Assembly: GCA_017306155.1 (NCBI GenBank)
Contig: JAFKJB010000018.1
Span: 1 to 64,000, forward strand
DNA length: 64,000 bases
Source: Nitrosospira multiformis
GTDB taxonomy: Bacteria; Pseudomonadota; Gammaproteobacteria; Burkholderiales; Nitrosomonadaceae
Direction of reading: 5' to 3'
This document shows, one piece after another, positions 27,041-35,341 of this stretch. The notes below the pieces were generated by a model. It saw nothing but the letters and a program-made list of their open reading frames with translations, did no database searches and had not been told where the DNA came from. The position numbers and the translations under genes were made by a program. The stretch's first letter is position 1, and every line of letters begins with the position of its first letter.

Positions 27041-27431
27041 AAATGTCCTTGAGAAGTTGGATATAGAAGGCCCGGGGACTTCGCTTCCTGTTTGTCCGGA
27101 CTCATCGCTTCACGGAATTATTGCGGCACTATTCCAGTTGTAATTATTGTGACTTATATTCCAGATGACCTGTCCAGCATATCATGACTGGAAGGCGAAT
27201 CGGCAGGTGACAGGGCAAACAAACAGTTTTTGCGGGTATCGGGTAGCTCCCAGGTTATCATTATTTCGCGAAATTTCAGCCGGTTCCAATGAGTGTCAGT
27301 AGAGAATCCCGGGAAGATATCTTGGGGGACTGGAGCAGGACTGCTTGTCGTCCGTGAGGACGGACAGGAAAAACGGAAGTTATGGCTATGCCGCTACGGA
27401 ATTTCTCCGTATGCTCCTACCTTCCTTGCTC
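27041..27431. other. 391-base gene-free stretch
   Basis: This separates paralogue B from the DoxX gene. Short open frames here lack ribosome sites and protein-like composition. No strong hairpin or repeat was found. Confidence 0.4.
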
Positions 27432-27899
27432 TTATTTCGATAAAACAGCGGGGGGGTAGGATTCAACAACGCTCAGCTTTCGAGTTTTTGACGCAGGGTG
27501 ATTTTTTTCTTTAAGCGTCAAAGCAATTTGACGGTGAGAGGCAGCTTCTCTTGCATCTGCCTTTGCAGCTTCTTCATGTTTTCTTACCAGGGCTTCAGTA
27601 TGCGCCTGCAGGTCCTGCGCTTTTTTTCCGTACAGGTAGCTTTTTTCCTCATAATGCGCAAGCATTGTCTCCAGTACCTTTACTTTTGCCCGCGACTTTC
27701 TTGCTTCCTCCTCGTAGTATTTGGCAACCGTTGCATGTTTTTTCATGAGCTCGTCTTCGAAATATCTCTCGACTGCCTCGTGTGCATTTGAATTCTGCTC
27801 ATCATTCTGCGTAATGGTCCGGGTATCAGAAGGGTCGGCCGCCTGGGTGATGGGCGTCAGTAAAATCAATACGGCAAGCAGGGCGCCAGTCTGTTTCAT
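27432..27899 (-). CDS. YLYG-family exported coiled-coil protein (paralogue B)
   Basis: 155 residues from MKQTGALLAVLILLTPITQA, a Sec signal peptide with no lipobox; the open frame extends upstream but without signal features. The mature region is helical and highly charged. Its core is MLAHYEEKSYLYGKKAQD, followed by H-T-E-A-L and S-H-R-Q-I-A. It is longer than the other paralogues, with an extra helical segment (VERYFEDELMKKHATVAKYY) that looks like an internal duplication of the Y-E-E region. The shared 24-bp promoter element ends 106 bases before the ATG, the same distance as for paralogue C. Confidence 0.72.
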   Translation of the reverse strand: MKQTGALLAVLILLTPITQAADPSDTRTITQNDEQNSNAHEAVERYFEDELMKKHATVAKYYEEEARKSRAKVKVLETMLAHYEEKSYLYGKKAQDLQAHTEALVRKHEEAAKADAREAASHRQIALTLKEKNHPASKTRKLSVVESYPPAVLSK

Positions 27900-27979
27900 T
27901 GTTTTACCAGAAGCAGGAATTTCAAATGGTGTTGCTTTTAACAGGCGAAAAGCAGCAGGCATTGAGCAAGCATTGCTTA

Positions 27980-28028
27980 ATGCTAGTTTATGTAAGCCCA
28001 CTTCGTCAATTTTTTTATGTTTAAAGTG
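27980..28028 (-). promoter_or_regulatory. promoter with conserved upstream element, copy B
   Basis: Minus strand: CACTTTAAACATAAA, then an A-rich linker, -35 TTGACG, an 18-base spacer and -10 TAGCAT. The element differs from copy A at only two of 24 positions. It drives paralogue B. Confidence 0.6.
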
Positions 28029-28175
28029 GTTCGTGCAAGAGTACAGGCCGTACCTGCGCTCAGGGCAACAGAGAGACAGGGAATAGACCCGAATGCCTGC
28101 ATCGGTTATTCGAATGATATATGCATCCAACAGCAGGAGTGCATGGATTTTGCTGAAGGGAAGTTACGAAGAGGA

Positions 28176-28223
28176 GCGCCGATGCAATATGGAGGAAAAT
28201 TCACTCGAATATTGCATCGGCGC
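28176..28223. repeat. long inverted repeat downstream of the small peptide gene
   Basis: GCGCCGATGCAATAT (28176-28190) and its exact complement (28209-28223) flank an 18-base spacer. It lies 51 bases past the stop of the 56-aa peptide gene and upstream of promoter copy B. No U-tract follows on either strand, so it may be an mRNA 3' structure or a small palindromic element rather than a classical terminator. Confidence 0.65.
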
Positions 28224-28273
28224 CTTTGTTGCTATTTTGGAAAAAAATCAGCGAACTTCTGTTTCTGCAAGTG

Positions 28274-28444
28274 CTACGGGTTTTGTAAGGTGGCTACTTT
28301 GTAACTGTCCTCATCAATAGTTGCGATGGAATAGCTGTTTTCTTTAACAGTGGTGACACCCGCAGCATTAAGCGCAGCAAAAACCAGCGCAACAGTCAGG
28401 CTCATAGAATAGAAAAGGCCAAGTGCTCTACCGTTAATCATCAT
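28274..28444 (-). CDS. small exported peptide, 56 aa
   Basis: An ATG-ATG start preceded by a strong GGGAGGGT ribosome site. The N-terminus MMINGRALGLFYSMSLTVAL continues as a hydrophobic, Ala-rich signal or membrane segment to about residue 28. A polar, Tyr/Ser/Asp-rich tail (KENSYSIATIDEDSYKVATL) follows. The tail is short enough that this could be a secreted peptide or a single-pass membrane peptide. Its -10 region is identical over 17 bp to that of paralogue C, so it likely belongs to the same regulon. No family is recognised. Confidence 0.6.
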   Translation of the reverse strand: MMINGRALGLFYSMSLTVALVFAALNAAGVTTVKENSYSIATIDEDSYKVATLQNP

Positions 28445-28521
28445 ACCCTCCCGAAATCGATAGCGAAAAAAGGCTACTTTTAAAGCTACTTTTGCTACTT
28501 TCTACTACGTTTGTGAAGCAT

Positions 28522-28556
28522 ATGTGAAGAATATGTGAGGAATTCACATTTGTAAA
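28522..28556 (-). promoter_or_regulatory. promoter of the 56-aa peptide gene
   Basis: Minus strand: -35 TTTACA (28551-28556), 17-base spacer, -10 TATTCT (28528-28533). The -10 sits inside TCACATATTCTTCACAT, a 17-bp stretch repeated exactly in the promoter of paralogue C (29437-29453). The long leader that follows contains three copies of AAAGTAGC. Confidence 0.55.
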
Positions 28557-28929
28557 GTATTTTTTGACAGGAATCTGCTTTGATTGAGCTCTGTCAATCT
28601 TGCATTAATTTCCGTTTTTAGATCAGGTGAAGAATGATTTATCCGGCATGAATCCTTCTGCTGGAAAGGTGCTTATTGCGACGTTGTTCCAGAGTGACGC
28701 AGGAACCAGTTTTATTGAGGGATGTGCAGCGAATTTTGTTACGGGGTTTAGATTCCGCAGCAATTTAGAAAGAGAGGGGAAGTATCCTCGAATCCGGGAG
28801 GTGAACCGAGGGGTAAGATAGTCCGAAAGGTATGAAATATTGGCAGCAATATACGGATGTTCATCCGTACATTGCCGTTTCTGATTACATTACTCTGAGA
28901 TTAACTCAGACAAGAATAGATCCTGATTC
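28557..28929. other. gene-poor stretch with two dyads
   Basis: TTGACAG (28564-28570) and CTGTCAA (28591-28597) form an operator-like dyad 20 bases apart, just upstream of the peptide promoter. At 28847-28874 GCAATATACGGATG faces CATCCGTACATTGC with a two-base loop and one mismatch. The frame 28627-28821 (plus) could give a 64-aa product, but it lacks recognisable features. Confidence 0.4.
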
Positions 28930-29361
28930 CTAATGCAAATCGGAAATCGTGCTCAGCTGTTGAAGGCTGTCACTGTGGGTGAAGTCGCTCTCTTCGATCT
29001 GCAAGGCCATTTGCCGGTGCAATGCCGCTTCCCTGGTATTGGCTTGCGCCTCCTTCTCATACTTGCGTGCCAATGCGTAAGTATGGGCCAGCTTGTCCTG
29101 GGCTTCTCTGCCATAGAGGTAGCTTTTATTCTCGTACTGCTCAAGCAGGCGTTTCTGCTCGTGTGCTTTTGCCTGCGTCTCCATGGCCGCGTTGTCGTAA
29201 TACCTGGCGACGGCTTCATGATCACTTCTGGTCACTGCGTTACGCGACGCTGCATCGACATCAAAACCTTCCACCTCGGCCGCCTGGACAGGCAAGCTCA
29301 TTGTTGCCATGAACATAAGGCTGAGCAGGGAAAATTTGGCGATAATCTTATCGATCTTCAT
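28930..29361 (-). CDS. YLYG-family exported coiled-coil protein (paralogue C)
   Basis: 143 residues from the ATG at 29361, which has a GAAGAGG ribosome site; a GTG two codons earlier is possible. The signal peptide runs to about PVQA (IIAKFSLLSLMFMATMSLPVQA). The mature helical protein carries DHEAVARYYDNAAMETQ, the core LLEQYENKSYLYGREAQD, ALARKYE and LHRQMAL, closely matching paralogue A over about 80 residues. No TM or enzymatic motif follows. The three genes probably arose by duplication and are still spaced through a 5-kb block on one strand. Confidence 0.72.
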   Translation of the reverse strand: MKIDKIIAKFSLLSLMFMATMSLPVQAAEVEGFDVDAASRNAVTRSDHEAVARYYDNAAMETQAKAHEQKRLLEQYENKSYLYGREAQDKLAHTYALARKYEKEAQANTREAALHRQMALQIEESDFTHSDSLQQLSTISDLH

Positions 29362-29436
29362 TATCACACCTCTTCAGGCGCCATCATCATTCATGGAATA
29401 ACTGGATCAATCGGGTTATCGGTATCCAGTTTCTAC

Positions 29437-29490
29437 ATGTGAAGAATATGTGAACATCGGAACTTAGTCAACTTGTTTATGTTTTAAGTG
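29437..29490 (-). promoter_or_regulatory. promoter with conserved upstream element, copy C
   Basis: Minus strand: CACTTAAAACATAAA, short linker, -35 TTGACT, 17-base spacer, -10 TATTCT. The 24-bp upstream element matches copies A and B at 20 invariant positions. The -10 region (TCACATATTCTTCACAT) is identical to that of the 56-aa peptide promoter. Confidence 0.6.
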
Positions 29491-29889
29491 TGATTAGGAT
29501 GATGCTTGTCAATTTTTGTTGATTTATCGTTGTAGATTTCTGTGGACTTATCCTGTCTGGCTCGTTCAGTTCTTCGACAGGCATGTTCCGTGCTTGCAGA
29601 AAATACTTTGCTTCCAGCAGAGGGAGTGAAGGCTCCGAGGGAATCGAGAGAGCTGAGGGGAAGGAAATGCTCACCCAGTCGTGAGGGGATGGACTGGATG
29701 AGAGAGGCGGGACGGCCAGGCTCGACAGGACGCCGAGCCTCATATCGAGGAGAGTGCGGACCTGCGGGCTTGAACATAGAGAGGCCGACTATTACGCAAG
29801 GAGCTAAACAGTCCACTTGCTGGAAACGGTACGCACCCTCCTTCCACGATTCAGGGATTTCGGGGATTTCAGGAATTTGAAAGGCGCAA
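29491..29889. other. 399-base gene-free stretch
   Basis: This lies between promoter copy C and the end of gnd. Open frames here are Arg/Ser/Gly-rich and look like shadow sequence. Near 29850-29880 the motif GGGATTTC recurs imperfectly about three times. No terminator for gnd was identified. Confidence 0.4.
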
Positions 29890-30795
29890 CTACTCCTTCT
29901 TTATCGCATGTCCGCCGAACTCGTTGCGCAGCGCGGACAGCAATTTGTCGGAGAACGAATCGGAATCACGCGATCGCAATCGCTGCAACAATGACAAGGT
30001 AATGACAGGCGCGGCGACGTTCAGGTCTATCGCCTCGGCAACGGTCCAGCGTCCCTCCCCGGAATCGGCAACGTAGGGGGCAATGCCGTCGAGGCTCGGG
30101 TTTTTTTCCAGTGCAGCGGTGGTCAGATCGAGCAGCCAGGATTGAATCACGCTGCCATAACGCCAGATTTCCGCCACCTGGTGCAAGTCCAGCTTGAATT
30201 CCTTCTTATGGTGCATGATTGCAAAACCTTCGCCGTAAGCCTGCATTATTCCGTACTCGATACCATTGTGGACCATTTTGGTAAAATGACCTGCCCCGCA
30301 TGGACCAACGTGGCCCCATCCTTTATTTGGGCCGGGAGCAAGTGTTTCAAAGAGGGGTCGCAGGTGCTCCACCACGGTATCTTCGCCACCCACCATCACA
30401 CTGTAGCCGTTTTCAAGACCCCAGACACCCCCGCTGGTGCCCGCATCGACATAGTGAATCTTGTGTGTTTTAAGCATTTCTGCCCGGCGTTGGGTATCCT
30501 TGTAATCCGAGTTTCCGCCATCGATGATAATGTCATCCGCCTCCAGCAGCGGTATTAAAATGCCCAGAGTTTCATCCACCGGTTTTCCTGACGGAATCAT
30601 CAGCCAGATGATGCGCTGCGGCTTCAGCTTGCTAACCAGGTCCTCCACCGAGGAGGCGGCGATGAGGCCTTTTGCTTCCAGCTGCTTCACCGTATTAGTA
30701 CTGCGAGCGTAACCGGCCACCTGGTGTCCCGCCTGCATCAGCCGTTGCGACATCGCGCCTCCCATTTTTCCCAATCCAATCATTCCCAGTTCCAT
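29890..30795 (-). CDS. gnd: 6-phosphogluconate dehydrogenase, decarboxylating (short form)
   Basis: 301 residues, matching the short (GntZ/YqeC-type) 6PGDH class rather than the 470-residue E. coli type. The N-terminal Rossmann fold starts MELGMIGLGKMGGAMSQRL. The substrate region has DAGTSGGVWGLENGY, and the catalytic Lys/Asn pair lies in GHFTKMVHNGIEYG. It oxidises 6-phosphogluconate to ribulose 5-phosphate. The short class often prefers NAD+. A GGGAGGG ribosome site precedes the ATG. tal lies 54 bases upstream on the same strand, so tal-gnd is an operon. Confidence 0.94.
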   Translation of the reverse strand: MELGMIGLGKMGGAMSQRLMQAGHQVAGYARSTNTVKQLEAKGLIAASSVEDLVSKLKPQRIIWLMIPSGKPVDETLGILIPLLEADDIIIDGGNSDYKDTQRRAEMLKTHKIHYVDAGTSGGVWGLENGYSVMVGGEDTVVEHLRPLFETLAPGPNKGWGHVGPCGAGHFTKMVHNGIEYGIMQAYGEGFAIMHHKKEFKLDLHQVAEIWRYGSVIQSWLLDLTTAALEKNPSLDGIAPYVADSGEGRWTVAEAIDLNVAAPVITLSLLQRLRSRDSDSFSDKLLSALRNEFGGHAIKKE

Positions 30796-30849
30796 GATCC
30801 CTCCCTTGCTGATTGTTTGTTCTCTGCTGAATAATAATCTTGAACCGGT

Positions 30850-31983
30850 TCAGGCTGTCTGGTCGCTGGTGGCGAGAATCTCCTGGCGCTTTTTCTTCAG
30901 TGCGGCAAGCAGCTTGTCATAGGAGACAGCGAACGAATCCACCCCATCGTTTTGAAGTTTTTCGGTAGCTGCATTGAGATCGATCCCCAGCTTTTTAAGT
31001 TGCGCGACATCGGCTTCAGCTTGTGCGAGTCCTTTTCCAAGGGTTTCGCTAACTCGCCCATGATCCCGGAATGCTTCCAGCGTTTTGAGTGGCAGCGTAT
31101 TGACGGTATCGGAGCCGATCAATTCCTCGACATACAGCACATCCGAATATGAGGGATTTTTGGTGCTGGTGCTGGCCCACAACGGCCGCTGGACGTGTAC
31201 GCCTTTCTTGCGCCAGGAATCAAATGGCTCTCCGTAAAATGTCTCGCGGAAGCGTTGATAGGCAAGCTTGGCATTGGCAATGGCAATTTTCCCGCGTAAG
31301 GCGAGCGCTTCCGGGGTCCCGATCTTTTCCAGCATGGGATCGATTACGTTATCCACCCGGCTGACGAAAAACGAGGCGACCGAAACAGGCCATGTCTTGT
31401 TTCCACCCGGTGAATAGGCCTCACGGCGCTCAAGTCCCGTGAGGTACGCGCGGGCCACGGCATCATAGTGGCGCAGAGAGAACATCAGGGTGACATTGAC
31501 ATTGATGCCTTCGCTTATCAGTTGCTCGATTGCTGGAATCCCCTCGTGGGTACCGGGAATTTTAATCATGAGGTTGGGCCGCTCCACGGCTTGCCACAGG
31601 CGTTTGGCTTCCGCAATACTGCCTCCGGTATCCCGTGCCAGATGGGGTGATACCTCCAGGCTGACGTATCCGTCTCCACCATGAGTTTCATCATATACGG
31701 GCCGCAACACATCTGCGGCCATGCGAATATCTTCGATAGCCAGCGACTCGAACAGGGTCTTTTCGGTTTGTTTTTCATTGGCCCGCAATAGCTGGCGCAG
31801 CGTATCGTCGTAAGCATCGCTGTGCCCGATTGCCTGCTCGAAAATGGTGGGATTGCTTGTCAGGCCATGCAGCTTATCGCCGGTTACCAGGCGCTGCAGT
31901 TGCCCGCTCTTGATGAGATCGCGGCTGATCGAATCCAGCCAGACAGATTGTCCGCATTGCAATAGCTGTTCCAATGGGTTCAT
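30850..31983 (-). CDS. tal: transaldolase
   Basis: 377 residues, the longer bacterial transaldolase subfamily. LHGLTSNPTIFEQAI marks the N-terminal barrel strand, and the Schiff-base Lys lies in PNLMIKIPGT. INVNVTLMFSLRHYDAVA and VSVASFFVSRVDNVID are further conserved strands. It links the pentose phosphate pathway to glycolytic intermediates. GGAGAACAACAC precedes the ATG. It is first in a two-gene operon with gnd. Confidence 0.94.
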   Translation of the reverse strand: MNPLEQLLQCGQSVWLDSISRDLIKSGQLQRLVTGDKLHGLTSNPTIFEQAIGHSDAYDDTLRQLLRANEKQTEKTLFESLAIEDIRMAADVLRPVYDETHGGDGYVSLEVSPHLARDTGGSIAEAKRLWQAVERPNLMIKIPGTHEGIPAIEQLISEGINVNVTLMFSLRHYDAVARAYLTGLERREAYSPGGNKTWPVSVASFFVSRVDNVIDPMLEKIGTPEALALRGKIAIANAKLAYQRFRETFYGEPFDSWRKKGVHVQRPLWASTSTKNPSYSDVLYVEELIGSDTVNTLPLKTLEAFRDHGRVSETLGKGLAQAEADVAQLKKLGIDLNAATEKLQNDGVDSFAVSYDKLLAALKKKRQEILATSDQTA

Positions 31984-32221
31984 GTGTTGTTCTCCGAAAA
32001 CGTGGCGCCGCTGAGTGAGCGGCGGGGTGGATTAGGTCATGGATTCAGAAATCCAGCCCTCCATGACCGGAGCGCACTAATCTTGCTATTTTTTGCGTGC
32101 GTACAGGGATTGTAATGAGTTCCCTAAGTAAAGCACAAAGCTAGGACAACGCAATTGCTTCACCATTCAAATTTATTTTCGGACAGGCTTTTGGAGAATC
32201 GGCTTGTAGAAAAAGGTGATG

Positions 32222-33016
32222 TCAAAAGTGATTTTTCCATTCCCGGATGGCGGCAAATACGCTGACACGATCGTTTAGCGGCTTTCCTGCATGGCTGCTG
32301 GCGCTTGCGATGATTTCCGCTTCAGTACAGCGCAGGAACGGATTGGTCGCTTTTTCCAGCGCAATGGTGGAAGGCAGAGTGGGCAGGCCTTCATTACGCA
32401 ATTCTTCGGCTTCCACTTCGCGCTTCGCCAATGCTTGATTGCCGGGTTCGATTGTTCTTGCGAAGCGGATATTGCTGAGCGTGTATTCATGGCCGCAATA
32501 AATCAGGGTGTCCTTGGGCAAATCCGCCAGTTTTTCCAGCGAGTCGACCATTTGCCGCGCTGTACCTTCGAACAGCCGTCCGCACCCGCAGCCAAACAGT
32601 GTATCCCCACAAAAGAGCATGTTTGCGCCATAATAGGCGATATGTCCGGAGGTGTGACCCGGGATATCGAGAACCCGGAAGCTGAGTGAGAATTCTGGAA
32701 GATATACACTGCCTTCTTCGTTTTCTATATCACTGCATTCCTTGAGACGATGGGTGAGCATTGGAATCGATTCTTTCGCCGGACCAAAGACCGGTACGGC
32801 AAATTCCCTTAACAGTTCAGTATTTCCGCCCACGTGATCGGGATGGTGATGAGTATTGAGAATAGCGATGAGCTTCAGCTTTTCGCGGTTCAGATAATCC
32901 AGAACAGGGGACGCATCGCCAGGGTCTATAACGGCAGCATGATAATGATCGCGGATGAGCCAGATGTAATTGTCCTTGAAGGCATGAATCGGAACGATAT
33001 TGGGAGTAGTAGTCAT
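32222..33016 (-). CDS. gloB: hydroxyacylglutathione hydrolase (glyoxalase II)
   Basis: 264 residues from MTTTPNIVPIHAFKDNYIW; an earlier in-frame start adds 15 atypical residues. It has the metallo-beta-lactamase metal motif THHHPDHVGG, the later ligands in PGHTSGHIAY and LFCGDTLFGCGCGR, and YCGHEYTLSN. The C-terminal helical substrate-binding domain ends FAAIREWKNHF. It hydrolyses S-D-lactoylglutathione in methylglyoxal detoxification. It is divergent from the methyltransferase gene, an arrangement common in betaproteobacteria. Confidence 0.94.
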   Translation of the reverse strand: MTTTPNIVPIHAFKDNYIWLIRDHYHAAVIDPGDASPVLDYLNREKLKLIAILNTHHHPDHVGGNTELLREFAVPVFGPAKESIPMLTHRLKECSDIENEEGSVYLPEFSLSFRVLDIPGHTSGHIAYYGANMLFCGDTLFGCGCGRLFEGTARQMVDSLEKLADLPKDTLIYCGHEYTLSNIRFARTIEPGNQALAKREVEAEELRNEGLPTLPSTIALEKATNPFLRCTEAEIIASASSHAGKPLNDRVSVFAAIREWKNHF

Positions 33017-33179
33017 GATGGCGCTATTCCGGTATTTTAGAGCGGCTGGCAGCAGGCACATATCCGAAGGGTGAATATAAGTCAGGCGTATATTTCTGCT
33101 GATTCATGAGTTGAGCGATTTTACGTAGTCGAGTCGAATCATAGGTATTCCTGATGATTGAACGCCAGTTGACGTAAAT

Positions 33180-33959
33180 ATGCAAACCAAAAGTATAGTC
33201 GAGTGGTTTGAAACCTGCCTGGGTCAGTATTTGCTGGAACGGGAGCAAAACTATTTCGATAGGGCGGTGGCAAACGTGTTCGGTTACAACGCCATGCAGA
33301 TCGGGTTTCCGCAATACGATTTCCTGCACACAAGCCGCATCCCGCTCAAGTTTTGTGCGGCCCCTGAAAAAGGAGCTGACGTTCTTGCCGCTCCTGACTT
33401 TCTGCCGATCGAAACGAACAGCACTGATCTCGTGCTTATGCCCCATATGCTCGAATTCAGCTCCAATCCTCATCAGATACTCCGTGAGGTGCAGCGAATA
33501 TTGATGCCGGAAGGCAACCTGATTGTTTCCGGTTTCAATCCCCGCAGCCTCTGGGGCATAAGAGGCCTGTTCGGCTCACCGCGAGAAGGGAGTTTTCCGT
33601 GGCGGGGTAATTTCATCGCATTGCCCCGGCTCAAGGATTGGCTGACATTACTGGATTTTGAAATTACGGAAGACCGCTTGTGCTGCTACGCACCCCCATT
33701 CAGCCAGGAGAAATGGCTGAAGCGTTTTCATTTCATGGAAGAGGCAGGAGACCGCTGGTGGCGCTTCTCCGGGGGTGTCTATTTCCTCACGGCGGTGAAG
33801 CGTGTTCATGGCATGCGTGTTATCAAGCCCGAGTGGAAAGAGGTGAGGGCCAGGAGGAGGGCAATGTCGCCGATTGCACGCAAAATCAAAGACACAGCCG
33901 CCGCGGATGAGCCGCGCAGGGCTGCGCGCAGTAGAGCTTTACCGCGAGACGGAAAGTGA
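33180..33959 (+). CDS. SAM-dependent methyltransferase (gloB-neighbour type)
   Basis: 259 residues of the class I methyltransferase superfamily. Motif I is weak, but the later blocks are clear: [33 protein letters not shown] and [18 protein letters not shown] basic C-terminal tail ([13 protein letters not shown]) may contact nucleic acid or membrane. Genes of this type sit beside gloB and rnhA in many betaproteobacteria; the substrate is unknown. Its TGA overlaps the GTG start of rnhA. Confidence 0.82.
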   Translation: MQTKSIVEWFETCLGQYLLEREQNYFDRAVANVFGYNAMQIGFPQYDFLHTSRIPLKFCAAPEKGADVLAAPDFLPIETNSTDLVLMPHMLEFSSNPHQILREVQRILMPEGNLIVSGFNPRSLWGIRGLFGSPREGSFPWRGNFIALPRLKDWLTLLDFEITEDRLCCYAPPFSQEKWLKRFHFMEEAGDRWWRFSGGVYFLTAVKRVHGMRVIKPEWKEVRARRRAMSPIARKIKDTAAADEPRRAARSRALPRDGK

Positions 33960-34423
33960 AAGCGAAACGTGCCGAGGTAGTCGAAATATTTACCGATGGA
34001 GCCTGCAAGGGAAATCCGGGGGTGGGCGGGTGGGGCGCCTTGCTGCAATACAACGGGCATAGACGCGAGTTGTTCGGTGGAGAAAAAATGACCACCAATA
34101 ATCGCATGGAGCTGCTCGCTGTCATTCGAGCACTGGAAGCGCTGACCAAGTCGTGTGAAGTACGCTTGCACACCGACTCATTGTATGTGCAGAAGGGCAT
34201 CAGCGAGTGGATACACGCCTGGAAAAAGCGCGATTGGCGTACTGTCGACAAAAAGCCGGTAAAGAATAATGACTTATGGAGAGAGCTCGATCTGTTGACA
34301 CAGCGCCACAGAATAGAATGGCTATGGGTGCGGGGGCATTCGGGCCATGATGGCAACGAATATGCCGATATGCTTGCCAACCGGGGCGTGCAGACGGCGC
34401 TGCAGGATGTTTCCGCAAATTAG
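33956..34423 (+). CDS. rnhA: ribonuclease HI
   Basis: 155 residues starting at a GTG that overlaps the preceding stop. The four catalytic carboxylates are present: Asp in [17 protein letters not shown], Glu in [10 protein letters not shown], Asp in [11 protein letters not shown], and Asp in the final [10 protein letters not shown]. The basic protrusion [11 protein letters not shown] is also conserved. It cleaves RNA in RNA-DNA hybrids. dnaQ follows about 85 bases later on the same strand, a classic pairing. Confidence 0.96.
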   Translation: MKAKRAEVVEIFTDGACKGNPGVGGWGALLQYNGHRRELFGGEKMTTNNRMELLAVIRALEALTKSCEVRLHTDSLYVQKGISEWIHAWKKRDWRTVDKKPVKNNDLWRELDLLTQRHRIEWLWVRGHSGHDGNEYADMLANRGVQTALQDVSAN

Positions 34424-34508
34424 ACGGGTAGCAGCGATTTTCTGTAAGGCGAAGAGGGAAGAGAGTTAAACCGGGCGATTATCCGCAACAGAAGGGAAGG
34501 ACTGGCTG

Positions 34509-35213
34509 ATGCGTCAGATTTTCATAGATACGGAAACGACGGGACTCGAGCCTAAGCTCGGCCATCGAATCATAGAAATCGGAGCGGTGGAAATGATGAG
34601 CCGGCGATTGACAGGACGCCGCTTCCACCATTATCTCAATCCGGAACGCGAGATCGAGGAAGGCGCCTTGCAGGTGCATGGAATAACCACCGAATTTCTT
34701 CAGGACAAACGAAAATTCGCTGAGGTCGTGCACGAGCTGCTTGAATTCATCAATGGTGCCGAGCTGATCATGCACAATGCAGCGTTCGACGTCGCATTCC
34801 TTGATCATGAATTAGGGCGTGCCAGCTTGCCCGCTCTCTGCGAATGCTGCCGTTCGGTTACCGATACGCTGAAAATGGCGAAAGAGCTGTTTCCCGGTAA
34901 AAGGAACAGCCTTGATGCACTATGTGAGCGGTACGAGGTGGATAACTCGCGGCGCGCGCTGCACGGAGCGCTGCTGGATGCGGAATTGCTCGCGGAAGTT
35001 TATCTTGCGATGACACGGGGCCAGGAGAGCCTGCTCATGGAACTCGAAGCGCCATCGCCGCTTGATCTCGAGATCAGCCTGCATGATTTGCAGCTGGTCG
35101 TTCTGCCTGCCAGCGCTGAAGAACTGGAAGCCCACGCACTCCAACTGGAAATGATCGAAAAGGAAAGCAAGGGTAAATGCCTGTGGATGAGGCTTGATCC
35201 GGCGGAGGTTTAG
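34509..35213 (+). CDS. dnaQ: DNA polymerase III epsilon subunit (3'-5' proofreading exonuclease)
   Basis: 234 residues of the DEDDh exonuclease family: ExoI IDTETTGLEPKLGHRIIEIG, ExoII HNAAFDVAFLDHEL, and ExoIII with His and Asp in HGALLDAEL. The C-terminal tail, which binds the alpha subunit in E. coli, is about 50 residues here. It proofreads during replication. It is co-directional with rnhA and convergent with the lysozyme-inhibitor-like gene. Confidence 0.95.
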   Translation: MRQIFIDTETTGLEPKLGHRIIEIGAVEMMSRRLTGRRFHHYLNPEREIEEGALQVHGITTEFLQDKRKFAEVVHELLEFINGAELIMHNAAFDVAFLDHELGRASLPALCECCRSVTDTLKMAKELFPGKRNSLDALCERYEVDNSRRALHGALLDAELLAEVYLAMTRGQESLLMELEAPSPLDLEISLHDLQLVVLPASAEELEAHALQLEMIEKESKGKCLWMRLDPAEV

Positions 35214-35341
35214 TGTCTTGGAGATACAAGGCAAGCGTGGCTACGGCGAAACAAAAGAGAAGCAAGCCGAGGAAATAGGCTGAAGGAAAGTAAGTCAGTT
35301 CTGCCGAGCGATAAGTGTGTCGTCGGGCATAATCCGGCTTA

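Noticed and set aside
28627..28821. 64-codon plus frame ahead of the hairpin at 28847
   Set aside because: It has a possible GTG start and a dyad downstream, but no recognisable protein features; kept only as a note.
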